NCBI GenBank assembly: GCA_025462925.1
Contig: JAOAPL010000348.1
Location: forward strand, 1-34,721
DNA length: 34,721 nt
From: Acidobacteriaceae bacterium
GTDB taxonomy: Bacteria; Acidobacteriota; Terriglobia; Terriglobales; Acidobacteriaceae
Reading direction: 5' to 3'
In this document: piece by piece, positions 14,931-21,455 of the stretch
Layout: each line of letters starts with the position of its first letter
How positions within the stretch are numbered: the first letter of the stretch is position 1
Notes under the pieces: generated by a model
Database searches by the model: none
What the model was told of the DNA's origin: nothing
Seen by the model: the letters and a program-made list of their open reading frames with translations, nothing else
Made by a program: the position numbers and the translations under genes

Positions 14931-15902
14931 ATGCGTGCAATGAGAGCAGAAACTTTCAATGGTTATAAAGAGTTGAAGCTGGTCGATCTTCCCAAACCAG
15001 CGGCTACAGATGGGAAAGTACTGGTGCGAATGACTGCAGCTGGCGTAACGCCGCTCGACCATGCGATTCTCTCCGGCAAATTTCACGGCTCGAAGGCGCC
15101 GTTAGTCCTGGGCAACGAAGGAGCGGGCGTGGTGGAGGAGGGAGGCGGAACGGACTTTCCCGTCGGTTCACGCGTGATGTTCTTCGGCACCTATGGCGCC
15201 TTCGAGGATGGAGCGGACAGTGAGTGGGTTGCCGTGCGGAAGGAAGACCTTTGCCTGATTCCTGACAATGTCGACGACGTGAGTGCCGCAGGTATTCCGG
15301 TCGCGTATCTCACCGCGCAGGTGGCTCTTACCCGGGCTGGTTTTCGGGCAGGCAAGACTGTTCTGGCACCGGCGATCGGCGGATCGGTCGGCAACGCAGT
15401 GACGCAATTGGCGCGCGCCTTGGGCGCAAAACACGCCATGTCAAGCACCACCAATCATGCGAAAGCCGAGCAGGCGAAGGCGCTCGGATTCAATGAAGTC
15501 GTCGATACCTCCTTGGAGAAGTTGGGTGACGGCGTGCGTCGTATCACGGGCGGTTACGGCGCGGACATTGTCGTCGACGGAATCGGCGGTGAAGTCTTGA
15601 GCGAGGCGCTCGGAGCGCTTGCGTTGGGAGGAAGCCTCACAACACTGGGGTATTCCGCAAGCCGTAAGACAACCATTGACGTGACAAATCTCATCGTGCC
15701 ACAGGCCAGCATCCGGGGTCTCAACATGTTCGCTCAGCCGCAGTCGGCCGTTACTGAAGCTTGGAACGTAATTGTCTCTCTGCTTAAATCCGGCGCGGTC
15801 AAACCGATCGTGGCTAAGACCTTCCCGCTGGCCGAAGCGGCTGAGGCGCTGCGTTATCTTGTTGAGGGCCGCCCCTTCGGCAGAGTCGTCCTCACGGTCT
15901 GA
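14931..15902 (+). CDS. Zinc-independent MDR oxidoreductase (quinone-oxidoreductase-like)
   Basis: 323 codons, ATG 14931 with AGGTGA upstream. It has a GroES-like domain (LVRMTAAGVTPLDHAILSGK, LGNEGAGVVEEGG) and a Rossmann domain (VLAPAIGGSVGNAVTQLARA), then GADIVVDGIGGEVLSEALGA and the C-terminal EALRYLVEGRPFGRVVLTV typical of quinone oxidoreductase/zeta-crystallin-like MDRs. Zinc ligands are absent. It likely reduces an enone or quinone using NADPH. It is in the same orientation as the preceding dehydrogenase operon with a 67-nt gap. Confidence 0.88.
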   Translation: MRAMRAETFNGYKELKLVDLPKPAATDGKVLVRMTAAGVTPLDHAILSGKFHGSKAPLVLGNEGAGVVEEGGGTDFPVGSRVMFFGTYGAFEDGADSEWVAVRKEDLCLIPDNVDDVSAAGIPVAYLTAQVALTRAGFRAGKTVLAPAIGGSVGNAVTQLARALGAKHAMSSTTNHAKAEQAKALGFNEVVDTSLEKLGDGVRRITGGYGADIVVDGIGGEVLSEALGALALGGSLTTLGYSASRKTTIDVTNLIVPQASIRGLNMFAQPQSAVTEAWNVIVSLLKSGAVKPIVAKTFPLAEAAEALRYLVEGRPFGRVVLTV

Positions 15903-15933
15903 CCAGCAATTGATGAGAAAAAGGAGAAATACA

Positions 15934-16041
15934 ATGGGCAAGCTTGACGGAAAAATCGCACTCGTTACTGGCGGCAACAGCGGCATCGGTCTTGCCGCAG
16001 GCGGGTGGCCCATCCCAGAACCTGAGGGTGCCCCGTCCTAG
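15934..16041 (+). pseudogene. 5' fragment of a short-chain dehydrogenase (SDR)
   Basis: ATG 15934 with AAGGAG 7 nt upstream encodes MGKLDGKIALVTGGNSGIGL, the start of an SDR with its TGGNSGIG cofactor loop. After about 21 codons the sequence changes to AGGWPIPEPEGAPS and stops at 16041. SDRs are normally about 250 residues. The change coincides with repeat DNA and the start of the A+T-richer island. No 3' SDR part was found in the window, so the rest is lost rather than displaced nearby. It would have been the last gene of the dehydrogenase operon. Confidence 0.8.
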
Positions 16042-16154
16042 CTCCGCTAGGGCGGCGGGATATCCCCGATCGAACGCAAAAAAAAACCACCAAAAATTAG
16101 GTCGTGCTCCGATACAAATGGGTGTATTCTTTTCGGCGGTCAGTCGTTCTGACC

Positions 16155-16209
16155 AAAAGCCCCAAAGCCGCGTGACCTCATGCATAGGACGAGCGCCGCC
16201 AGGGGCTTT
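16155..16209. repeat. ATGCAT-core hairpin repeat (copy 2)
   Basis: AAAGCCCC and GGGGCTTT arms enclose GCCGCGTGACCTCATGCATA followed by GGACGAGCGCCGCC. It has the same core as copies at 7626 and 16351. Confidence 0.7.
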
Positions 16210-16266
16210 CCGGTTCTTACGGCTTAAACTTACCTCGAAGTAAAAAGTTGCAGTTCCAAAAGCAAA

Positions 16267-16293
16267 AAGCCCATCAAAAAAACTGGTGGGCTT
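16267..16293. terminator. Possible terminator hairpin between repeat units
   Basis: AAGCCCATC pairs with GGTGGGCTT (9 bp, one G-T) around an A-rich loop, followed by CTTACT. The T tail is poor, so termination is uncertain. Confidence 0.4.
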
Positions 16294-16350
16294 CTTACTA
16301 CTCCAATAGTAATTGGTGTATTCTTTTCGGCGGTCGTCTGTTCTGACCAC

Positions 16351-16405
16351 AAGCCCCACAGCCGCGTGACCCTCATGCATAGGACGAGCGCCGCCAGGGG
16401 CTTTT
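16351..16405. repeat. ATGCAT-core hairpin repeat (copy 3)
   Basis: AAGCCCC and GGGGCTT arms enclose GCCGCGTGACCCTCATGCAT followed by AGGACGAGCGCCGCC. It is nearly identical to copy 2. Confidence 0.7.
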
Positions 16406-16503
16406 CTGTTCTTACGCCTTAGACTTACCTGAAGGCAAAACGTTTCGCATCGCGACTCCACTTAATTATATAATATCTTTAAGAAAAGTGACAAACTTTG
16501 TAC

Positions 16504-16532
16504 TTGACATATAGCATAGGTTGAATTACATT
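16504..16532 (+). promoter_or_regulatory. Candidate sigma70 promoter
   Basis: TTGACA at 16504 and TACATT at 16527 with a 17-nt spacer, in a strikingly A+T-rich stretch (16460-16540). It faces the serine recombinase, whose start is about 260 nt downstream. Confidence 0.4.
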
Positions 16533-16586
16533 CATTTATTCGCGCTTCTTACTCCTAAGTTCGTCATTCCGGCGATCTTAGCTATA

Positions 16587-16601
16587 GGGGGAGGGGTACC
16601 C
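16587..16601. repeat. Left G-rich / GGTACCC motif
   Basis: GGGGGAGGGGTACCC. A longer version, with a third G run before TACCC, is at 21482-21504 on the other side of the island. Confidence 0.5.
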
Positions 16602-16631
16602 AGGCCGCGACAGCCCGGCAGCTCTAAACCC

Positions 16632-16677
16632 TTTGTTTTGTCATATTTACCCGCAACTGCTTTGTTTTGTCATATTT
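16632..16677. repeat. TTTGTTTTGTCATATTT direct repeat pair
   Basis: Two identical 17-mers at 16632-16648 and 16661-16677. A third copy with one change (CATGTTT) is at 21456-21472 in the same orientation. Confidence 0.65.
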
Positions 16678-16704
16678 GAGCGACTTTCGTTGGCTAACCG
16701 GAAC

Positions 16705-16722
16705 TATCACCATGACGCAGGA
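16705..16722. repeat. Left inverted repeat of the island
   Basis: TATCACCATGACGCAGGA. The reverse complement of 21421-21438 reads TATCACCTTCACGCAGGA, so 15 of 18 bases match. It is a candidate element end or recombinase site. Confidence 0.5.
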
Positions 16723-16743
16723 CTGAAAGTAAAGCGGTTATTG

Positions 16744-16764
16744 TGTTACAGCTAAATGTTACAG
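16744..16764. repeat. TGTTACAG direct repeats ahead of the recombinase
   Basis: TGTTACAG at 16744-16751 and 16757-16764, 13 nt apart, 30 nt before the recombinase start. They could be binding sites of a resolvase res region or an operator. Confidence 0.35.
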
Positions 16765-16794
16765 GTTGGTAGCTGAAATGCTCTGAGTAGCTGC

Positions 16795-17376
16795 ATGAAA
16801 GTAGCTATCTACGCCAGAGTATCTACCAAAGACCAGACCGCTGACATGCAGCTTGAGTCCCTACGCAAGTATGCGATAGCTAGGGAATGGGAAGTCTCAG
16901 CCGAATACGTTGATGAAGGCTATTCAGGAGCAAGTATGAATAGACCTCAACTTGATTCTCTGCTGAACGATGCCCGGAAGCGCAAGTTTGACGTTGTAGC
17001 CGTTTGGCGCTTTGACCGCTTCGCACGATCCACTAAACAACTTCTAGCCCACATGCTTGAGTTTCGCGCATTGGGGATTCAATTCGTTTCCTACTCAGAG
17101 AACATTGATACCAGCACCCCAATGGGGGAAGCGATGTTCACTATCCTTGCCGCGTTTGGTCAGCTTGAGCGGGACATTATCCGCGAACGAGTTACTACCA
17201 GAGTCCAGCAGCTCATAGCCTCGGGCAAGACTTGGGGAGCGCCAAAGAAAATCTGGCGACGTGACCAAGCATTAGCTGACCTTCAAGCTGGACAATCTCT
17301 ACGCGCTGTTGCTGCAAAGCATGGCATCTCACATACCACTCTGGCGCGAGAAGCAAAGAACAAGGTGTCCCAATAG
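16795..17376 (+). CDS. Small serine recombinase (resolvase/invertase type)
   Basis: 193 codons, ATG 16795. The N-terminal catalytic domain begins MKVAIYARVSTKDQTADMQL, with the nucleophile Ser10, and continues with YVDEGYSGASMNRPQLD, VAVWRFDRFARST (conserved arginines), GIQFVSYSENIDTSTPMG and ILAAFGQLERDIIRERV (E helix). The C terminus has a Hin/resolvase-like helix-turn-helix (QSLRAVAAKHGISHTTLARE). The length is typical of Tn3-type resolvases and invertases, which cut and rejoin two short sites. It is 21 nt upstream of the transposase, so the two are probably co-transcribed, which suggests it resolves cointegrates of this element. Confidence 0.93.
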   Translation: MKVAIYARVSTKDQTADMQLESLRKYAIAREWEVSAEYVDEGYSGASMNRPQLDSLLNDARKRKFDVVAVWRFDRFARSTKQLLAHMLEFRALGIQFVSYSENIDTSTPMGEAMFTILAAFGQLERDIIRERVTTRVQQLIASGKTWGAPKKIWRRDQALADLQAGQSLRAVAAKHGISHTTLAREAKNKVSQ

Positions 17377-17397
17377 CGTCCCACTGAAAGAGACCAG

Positions 17398-18327
17398 ATG
17401 AACCTCTCAGACCTAGCCCGAGATTTTCAATCCGAAGATGAGTGCATCGCCTATTTTGAGAAGATGCGCTGGCCTTCAGGTGTCGAATGTCTTGCTTGCG
17501 AATCGAAGCGCATAAGCCACATCACTACCACAGGAAAGACCAAGAAGATAAGACGCTTGCTTGAGTGCTTGGAGTGTGGCAAGCAGTTCTCCGCTACCTG
17601 TAACACCGTCTTTCACGATTCCCACATTCCCTTACGGAAGTGGTTTCTCGCCATTCAATTACTCTCTCAAGCCAAGAAGGGCATGAGTTCCTGCCAGATC
17701 GGGCGAACCATCGGCGTGAGCTACAAGACCGCTTGGCACATGACGCATCGCATACGCGAAGCTATGGACGCTGCGCTGGGAAATTACCAGCTACAAGGCA
17801 CAGTCGAAATAGATGAAACCTACATCGGCGGCAAACCGCGTAAAGACCTCAAGACTGGCATGCACGTTGTCCGGCCAAAGATTCCAGTTATAGGCATGGT
17901 CGAACGCAATGGTTTAATGCGCTTCCAGAAGATGGCGAAGGTCAGATCCAAAGACCTCAGAACCATGATTGCTCAGAACGTCAGCGTGACAGCTCGCGTA
18001 ATGACGGATGAGAGTTCTCTTTACGACAAACTACCGCTTGGTTTGAATCTGAAACACTTGACCATCAATCATAGTCAGCGCCAGTACGTTAATGGTTTCA
18101 TCCATACGAACACGGTTGAAGGCGCGTTCGGATTGCTCAAGCGTGGAATCGTTGGCAGCTATCACAGGCTGAGCTACAAGCACCTGCAACGCTACCTAAA
18201 CGAGTTTGAATTCCGCTGGAATAACCGTAAAGAGAAGGACATCTTCTCGCACATCTTGATTAGAGCTGCGAAGTCTAACCCGTTGCCATATGCTCTTTTG
18301 ACCGCACCGGAAAAGGACACATTCTAG
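17398..18327 (+). CDS. IS1595-type (ISXO2-like) DDE transposase
   Basis: 309 codons, ATG 17398. An N-terminal zinc ribbon (CLACESKR and CLECGKQF, residues about 36-65) is followed by a helix-turn-helix stretch (KKGMSSCQIGRTIGVSYKTA) and the ISXO2-like domain with the catalytic set Asp139 (EIDETYIGGK), Asp204 (MTDESSLY) and Glu241 (TNTVEGAFGLLKRG). The end HLQRYLNEFEFRWNNRK is typical of the family. Length is normal and no frameshift is seen, so it may be active. It follows the serine recombinase closely. IS1595 elements with passenger genes are known, which fits the cargo to the right. Confidence 0.93.
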   Translation: MNLSDLARDFQSEDECIAYFEKMRWPSGVECLACESKRISHITTTGKTKKIRRLLECLECGKQFSATCNTVFHDSHIPLRKWFLAIQLLSQAKKGMSSCQIGRTIGVSYKTAWHMTHRIREAMDAALGNYQLQGTVEIDETYIGGKPRKDLKTGMHVVRPKIPVIGMVERNGLMRFQKMAKVRSKDLRTMIAQNVSVTARVMTDESSLYDKLPLGLNLKHLTINHSQRQYVNGFIHTNTVEGAFGLLKRGIVGSYHRLSYKHLQRYLNEFEFRWNNRKEKDIFSHILIRAAKSNPLPYALLTAPEKDTF

Positions 18328-18401
18328 GATTTTTCCCTAGTTTGGTGGCGCTGATTTTACTTTTGAACTGAGGACCGAAGATTTTTGCCTGCAGAAGTCC
18401 C

Positions 18402-18638
18402 TTAGTCTCGGTTCGTCGCCGTCGTCCAAAACACGTAAACAATGAAACAGACAACAATCCCGATCTTCGCCTGCCCATCATTATGGCCAAGAGGTGCAAA
18501 TAAGGCAGAGGCGGAAAACAGAAACAGTAAAATGCCATTACCGCAAGCGAAGGCTTGATTCTTTGACAGCTTTTTGAATGGAAGCGCTTCTATGAATCTT
18601 CCGAGATTGTCAGGAGTGCTCAGCGCCTCACCATCCAT
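18402..18638 (-). CDS. Small membrane protein (third gene of coupled cassette)
   Basis: 78 codons from ATG 18638, overlapping the end of the preceding gene by 19 nt. It has a soluble N-terminal half (GEALSTPDNLGRFIEALPFK), then two hydrophobic segments (GILLFLFSASALFAPLG, KIGIVVCFIVYVFWT). The frame is open further upstream, but the overlap start keeps it in step with the cassette. Family unknown. Confidence 0.42.
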   Translation of the reverse strand: MDGEALSTPDNLGRFIEALPFKKLSKNQAFACGNGILLFLFSASALFAPLGHNDGQAKIGIVVCFIVYVFWTTATNRD

Positions 18639-19003
18639 AGGCGCTTGATGTATAGCCAGTTCGATCCTGCAATGCCAATAGCTCCTAAACTTGAGAGGAA
18701 CCACAAATACGCGTTCCCAAATTCAAGGAATTCGGCGGCATTTGCAGCGAGCAGCAGAAGAGAGGCTATCAAAACGACAGAAGAGAGACAGAGCGAGACT
18801 AGTAAGCCGTTCAGCTTCTGCGATTGCACGCTTCGGACAACCATCCTGTCGGGGACATAGAATTCCTGTTGAGGAAATACTGAAACGATGCTTGGAGATA
18901 CTCGCGCTCTACCGCCAATCGCAATGTGATTGCCTGCCGTATTTCCGAAAAGTCCAAGTCCATATACGCTGCTAGATTCACCTGTCGATGAGATTGATTG
19001 CAT
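18620..19003 (-). CDS. Two-span membrane protein of unknown function
   Basis: 127 codons, ATG 19003 directly after the stop of the upstream gene (TAA then ATG), a strong sign of translational coupling. The first 60 residues are soluble with glycine-rich patches (SVYGLGLFGNTAGNHIAIGG, FPQQEFYVPDRMVV). Two membrane spans follow (LVSLCLSSVVLIASLLLLAA, YLWFLSSLGAIGIAGSNWLY) and a short basic tail. Family not recognised. Confidence 0.62.
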   Translation of the reverse strand: MQSISSTGESSSVYGLGLFGNTAGNHIAIGGRARVSPSIVSVFPQQEFYVPDRMVVRSVQSQKLNGLLVSLCLSSVVLIASLLLLAANAAEFLEFGNAYLWFLSSLGAIGIAGSNWLYIKRLWMVRR

Positions 19004-19321
19004 TTATTTTCTCACGCTGACTGCTTCAGGAATAAGTCCGTTAGCCCTTGCCTGCTCGACGGCTTCATTGACGTTTGTCTGTAACTGAAGCAGTGTCGTA
19101 ATAGTCATGCCAAAACGACTAATCACATACCCAGGAACTTCAATGCTCCCACCGCCGCTTCGTATCTTCTCGATGAGCAGCTGATCGTCAAGCATCCCCA
19201 CATCCAGAAACACGTCGTTATTTACGTGTGATATTCGGGTGTAGTTGGTGAATGTAATTTGGGCGTTATGCTGGAAAGTGGGAGTTACGGTAATCGTAAT
19301 CGGTGACGGTGCTTTCGCCAT
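19004..19321 (-). CDS. Small soluble protein, possibly DUF3467-like
   Basis: 105 codons, ATG 19321, no clear ribosome site. The sequence is beta-rich: ITITVTPTFQHNAQITFTNY, TRISHVNNDVFLDVG, GSIEVPGYVISRFGMTITTL, and ends in a helix (LQTNVNEAVEQARANGL). The N/YxxRISHxxxDVFLDxG pattern, followed by a motif with aliphatic residues and a C-terminal helix, recalls DUF3467, but this is only a resemblance. It is the first gene of the cassette with the two membrane proteins. Confidence 0.6.
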   Translation of the reverse strand: MAKAPSPITITVTPTFQHNAQITFTNYTRISHVNNDVFLDVGMLDDQLLIEKIRSGGGSIEVPGYVISRFGMTITTLLQLQTNVNEAVEQARANGLIPEAVSVRK

Positions 19322-19360
19322 AGGGTGGGAATGTTAACACCCATGACGCACAAAGCAGAG

Positions 19361-19471
19361 TCATTTTTTAGGAGTCTTTGATTGCTTTGAATCGGCCTTC
19401 TTGGTTCGCGGCTGCGGCTTCGTAGCGATCATCTGCTTTAGAACCGCGTCAAACTTTTCCTTATCGTTCAT
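19361..19471 (-). CDS. Tiny basic ORF after dinD
   Basis: 36 codons from ATG 19471 (MNDKEKFDAVLKQMIATKPQ then a lysine-rich tail). The frame stays open upstream to 19552 and reads protein-like text (CSPANASYLVAPISRHSAAE), including a TTG at 19516 and a CTG at 19546 that overlaps the dinD stop. The true product may therefore be about 50-60 residues with a non-ATG start. Unknown function. Confidence 0.4.
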   Translation of the reverse strand: MNDKEKFDAVLKQMIATKPQPRTKKADSKQSKTPKK

Positions 19472-19542
19472 TGCTTCAACTTCTGCGGCAGAGTGCCGAC
19501 TTATAGGTGCTACCAAATATGATGCATTTGCAGGTGAACAGG

Positions 19543-20418
19543 TCAGTTTACGTCTTCAGGCGTCGGGGGTACGGCGGAAATGGCCTTCAACTGCTTGGGT
19601 TTCGATTTGTCTAGTTTCTTCATGCCACGATTTGCAATCTTGAGTCGTTTTTTGACACGATTCAAATCTTCAGAGATTGGAAGTCTCTCCGGAGCGACAC
19701 CGCTATTCTCGATCATTGTTTTTCGCACGGATTTGCCTATGTCTTTTGCTGTTGCCTCCAAGGCCGCTTGGCCTCGTATGCCTTTACTCCTGATGCGCTC
19801 TTTGGTTTGCGTGATGCGGAAGTAGTTGCCTGCTAGTTCCGTAGTACCCATGAAGTCATACAACGTGCCCTCTGGTATGCCTTTCCTCAAAACAAGTTCC
19901 TTGAGGCTCATGTTGTACATACCACGAATGCCAGCATCCTTAAAAAAGGCATAGCCGTTCACGTTGATTCCAGCGTCTTTAGCAACGCCACTCAATAGTT
20001 TCTCGCCCGACCGTATCTCGTCACGCACTTCTAGGCGCTGTAAGTCGTCATCCGCAATGGCTTTTTCAATGAGGCTAGATGCTATGGCTGCGAAATACAC
20101 CTTTGCAGCCGCAACTTCTCGCTTCTTATCATCGGCATGCATGGACGTGAGAAAGCATGCGAACCTGCTTAGTTTGTAACTGGGGACATCTTTGCCATCA
20201 ATGATCGTGTTGGATGGCACAAAGGCATCATGAATCTGAATTCCAAGCTGAGCGCAGGATGCGATGGCCTTATTGATGACGCCAGAAAACGAGGTGTAGC
20301 TTTCATAACCCAGCTTACGCATAAGAACGTAAGCGTCCCACGATGTTGTGCCGTTTTCTTTCGCGGCGTCCTCAAAATCCTGGAACGTCGAAAGATTTAC
20401 CTCTTCGGGCATGTACAT
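19543..20418 (-). CDS. dinD: DNA-damage-inducible protein D homologue
   Basis: 291 codons, ATG 20418 (a second in-frame ATG at 20412). Recognisable DinD sections in order: GTTSWDAYVLMRKLGYESYT (N-terminal BRO-like part), SRFACFLTSMHADDKKREVA, AAAKVYFAA, EIRSGEKLLSGVAKDAG, GYAFFKDAGIRGMYNMSLKE, GTLYDFMGTTELAGNYFRIT, QTKERIRSKG and VRKTMIENSGVAPERLPISE. E. coli DinD is SOS-induced and is reported to inhibit RecA filaments. This copy lies in the island, and homologues often occur on mobile DNA. The C terminus is basic (RGMKKLDKSKPKQLKAI). I did not see a standard LexA box upstream. Confidence 0.88.
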   Translation of the reverse strand: MYMPEEVNLSTFQDFEDAAKENGTTSWDAYVLMRKLGYESYTSFSGVINKAIASCAQLGIQIHDAFVPSNTIIDGKDVPSYKLSRFACFLTSMHADDKKREVAAAKVYFAAIASSLIEKAIADDDLQRLEVRDEIRSGEKLLSGVAKDAGINVNGYAFFKDAGIRGMYNMSLKELVLRKGIPEGTLYDFMGTTELAGNYFRITQTKERIRSKGIRGQAALEATAKDIGKSVRKTMIENSGVAPERLPISEDLNRVKKRLKIANRGMKKLDKSKPKQLKAISAVPPTPEDVN

Positions 20419-20545
20419 AGTTTAACTCTGAATTCCCCTGAGACAAAGCGCAATCGAGTTCTTACTCCGGCCTCTTATTTCAAATTCCATCCTCACTTAA
20501 ACCTGTATAGTTCTCCCGAAACTAAATCCCCAAAGGAATTCCGGC

Positions 20546-20812
20546 ATGAAAAAGTACGAAAACCTCACCCTAGAGAACCAAGCCTTGGATGTTGAACAGT
20601 GCTACTTCGTCAATTGTGTCGTAAAGAACTGCCAGCTTTTTTACGGCGGAGGCTCTTTCGACTGGCAGAACTGTACTTTCCAGAACTGCGAATGGAAGTT
20701 TCGCGGAGCGGCGAGAGACACAATCCAATTGTTACAGACGATTGGGCTGTTGAAGATTCAAGGGAACCAACCACCACCCCTAGTGAATTCAACTTCTGGA
20801 GCAGTGAACTGA
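20546..20812 (+). CDS. Small Cys-rich beta-helix-like (pentapeptide-like) protein
   Basis: 88 codons, ATG 20546 with AAGGAA 8 nt upstream. After MKKYENLTLENQALDVEQCY it has short repeats in which NC pairs alternate with hydrophobics (FVNCVVKNCQLFYGGGSFDW, QNCTFQNCEWKFRGAARDTI), suggesting one or two turns of right-handed beta-helix, then a helix (LLQTIGLLK). Similar small proteins are common on mobile elements (recollection). Function unknown. It is divergent from dinD. Confidence 0.65.
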   Translation: MKKYENLTLENQALDVEQCYFVNCVVKNCQLFYGGGSFDWQNCTFQNCEWKFRGAARDTIQLLQTIGLLKIQGNQPPPLVNSTSGAVN

Positions 20813-20900
20813 TCCTAAAATTGATTGTATTCGCCTTCCATTCGCCCTAGAATTGCAAGTACCTGTCATGCGGAGACAGGCAATTTGAACGGAGGGGAAA

Positions 20901-21185
20901 GTGGCACTTTACTTAATCAGTTACGACATCGCGGATAAGGACGCGTTTGAATATCAAGCTCTTTGGGATTTACTGGACGAGATGGGCGCAGTGAAAATCC
21001 TTTATTCAGAATATGTGATTACAGGTGATGCAGGGAAAGCAGGCGCGATATATGCACAAGTTGCCCCGAAAACTGTTGCAGCGGATCGCCTGTTAGTGCA
21101 AGAAGTAACCAAGGACGCGCAATGGGACAGGCTACTAATTAGTGACGCAGAGTTCAGTAAGCTGTTGGCGTCCGCTAGGGGTTGA
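20901..21185 (+). CDS. Cas2/VapD-fold-like small protein
   Basis: 94 codons, GTG 20901 with GGAGG 6 nt upstream. The N terminus MALYLISYDIADKDAFEYQA fits the first strand of a Cas2/VapD-type ferredoxin fold with its early Asp, followed by a helix (LWDLLDEMGAVKILYSEYVI) and a second strand. No CRISPR array or other cas genes are in the window. An endoribonuclease or toxin-like role is possible, but no activity can be read. The 3' end overlaps a convergent small ORF. Confidence 0.6.
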   Translation: MALYLISYDIADKDAFEYQALWDLLDEMGAVKILYSEYVITGDAGKAGAIYAQVAPKTVAADRLLVQEVTKDAQWDRLLISDAEFSKLLASARG

Positions 21186-21323
21186 GCCGTGAGTTTTCAC
21201 TGTGGCCTGTTTATCTTGTGCGGTAGCAGGCCGCAGTGAATCAAACACGGATCGCAAAGCTGCTGACTCATCATTAGTCTCGCCTTCAATATGTATGCCG
21301 CCCTGCCAAAAATAGGTTTTCAT
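21135..21323 (-). CDS. Small hypothetical protein convergent with the Cas2-like gene
   Basis: 62 codons, ATG 21323 with AAGGGG 9 nt upstream. The N-terminal half is protein-like (MKTYFWQGGIHIEGETNDES, AALRSVFDSLRPA). The last 51 bases overlap the end of the Cas2-like gene on the other strand. Possible antitoxin-like partner, but this is only positional. Confidence 0.42.
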   Translation of the reverse strand: MKTYFWQGGIHIEGETNDESAALRSVFDSLRPATAQDKQATVKTHGSTPSGRQQLTELCVTN

Positions 21324-21351
21324 GCACGTAACCCCTTTATTTCACCTGAGA

Positions 21352-21365
21352 CTAAGACTTCTTAG
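21352..21365. promoter_or_regulatory. CTAAGA-CT-TCTTAG palindrome
   Basis: CTAAGACTTCTTAG, perfect 6-bp arms, 29 nt upstream of the minus-strand ORF start at 21323. It is a candidate operator. The rest of 21324-21609 has no gene. Confidence 0.35.
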
Positions 21366-21420
21366 TACCCCTGTGAATCTCCGTTTTATGGTACGTTGAT
21401 TGTTTTCAAGAGCTTATGGC

Positions 21421-21438
21421 TCCTGCGTGAAGGTGATA
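21421..21438. repeat. Right inverted repeat of the island
   Basis: TCCTGCGTGAAGGTGATA. It matches the reverse complement of 16705-16722 at 15 of 18 bases. Confidence 0.5.
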
Positions 21439-21455
21439 ATTGCGTGGCTAACTCG

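Larger units (their letters stand above)
16121..16446. repeat. Tandem structured repeat, two units, period 194
   Basis: Two units starting with GGTGTATTCTTTTCGGCGGT at 16121 and 16315 share about 130 bases of closely similar sequence: a small GGTC...GACC hairpin, then the ATGCAT-core hairpin, then TTCTTACG(G/C)CTTA(A/G)ACTTACCT. The 750-base stretch from 16042 to 16794 contains no convincing gene. The minus-strand ORF across it is a repeat artefact. Confidence 0.7.

Noticed and set aside
15892-16461. Long minus-strand ORF (189 codons) across the island edge
   Set aside because: It crosses the SDR fragment and both tandem repeat units; its internal peptide repeat (APGGARPMHE) is the translated hairpin, not a protein family.
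18328-18401. Right terminal repeat of a minimal IS1595 insertion directly after the transposase
   Set aside because: I could not match this stretch to any inverted sequence upstream of the recombinase, so a small IS ending here is not supported.
20419-20545. LexA box upstream of dinD
   Set aside because: Neither the CTGT-N8-ACAG nor the GAAC-N4-GTTC pattern is present; only half sites such as ATACAG.
20901-21185. CRISPR-Cas locus suggested by the Cas2-like protein
   Set aside because: No regularly spaced repeat array and no cas1 or effector genes anywhere in the window.
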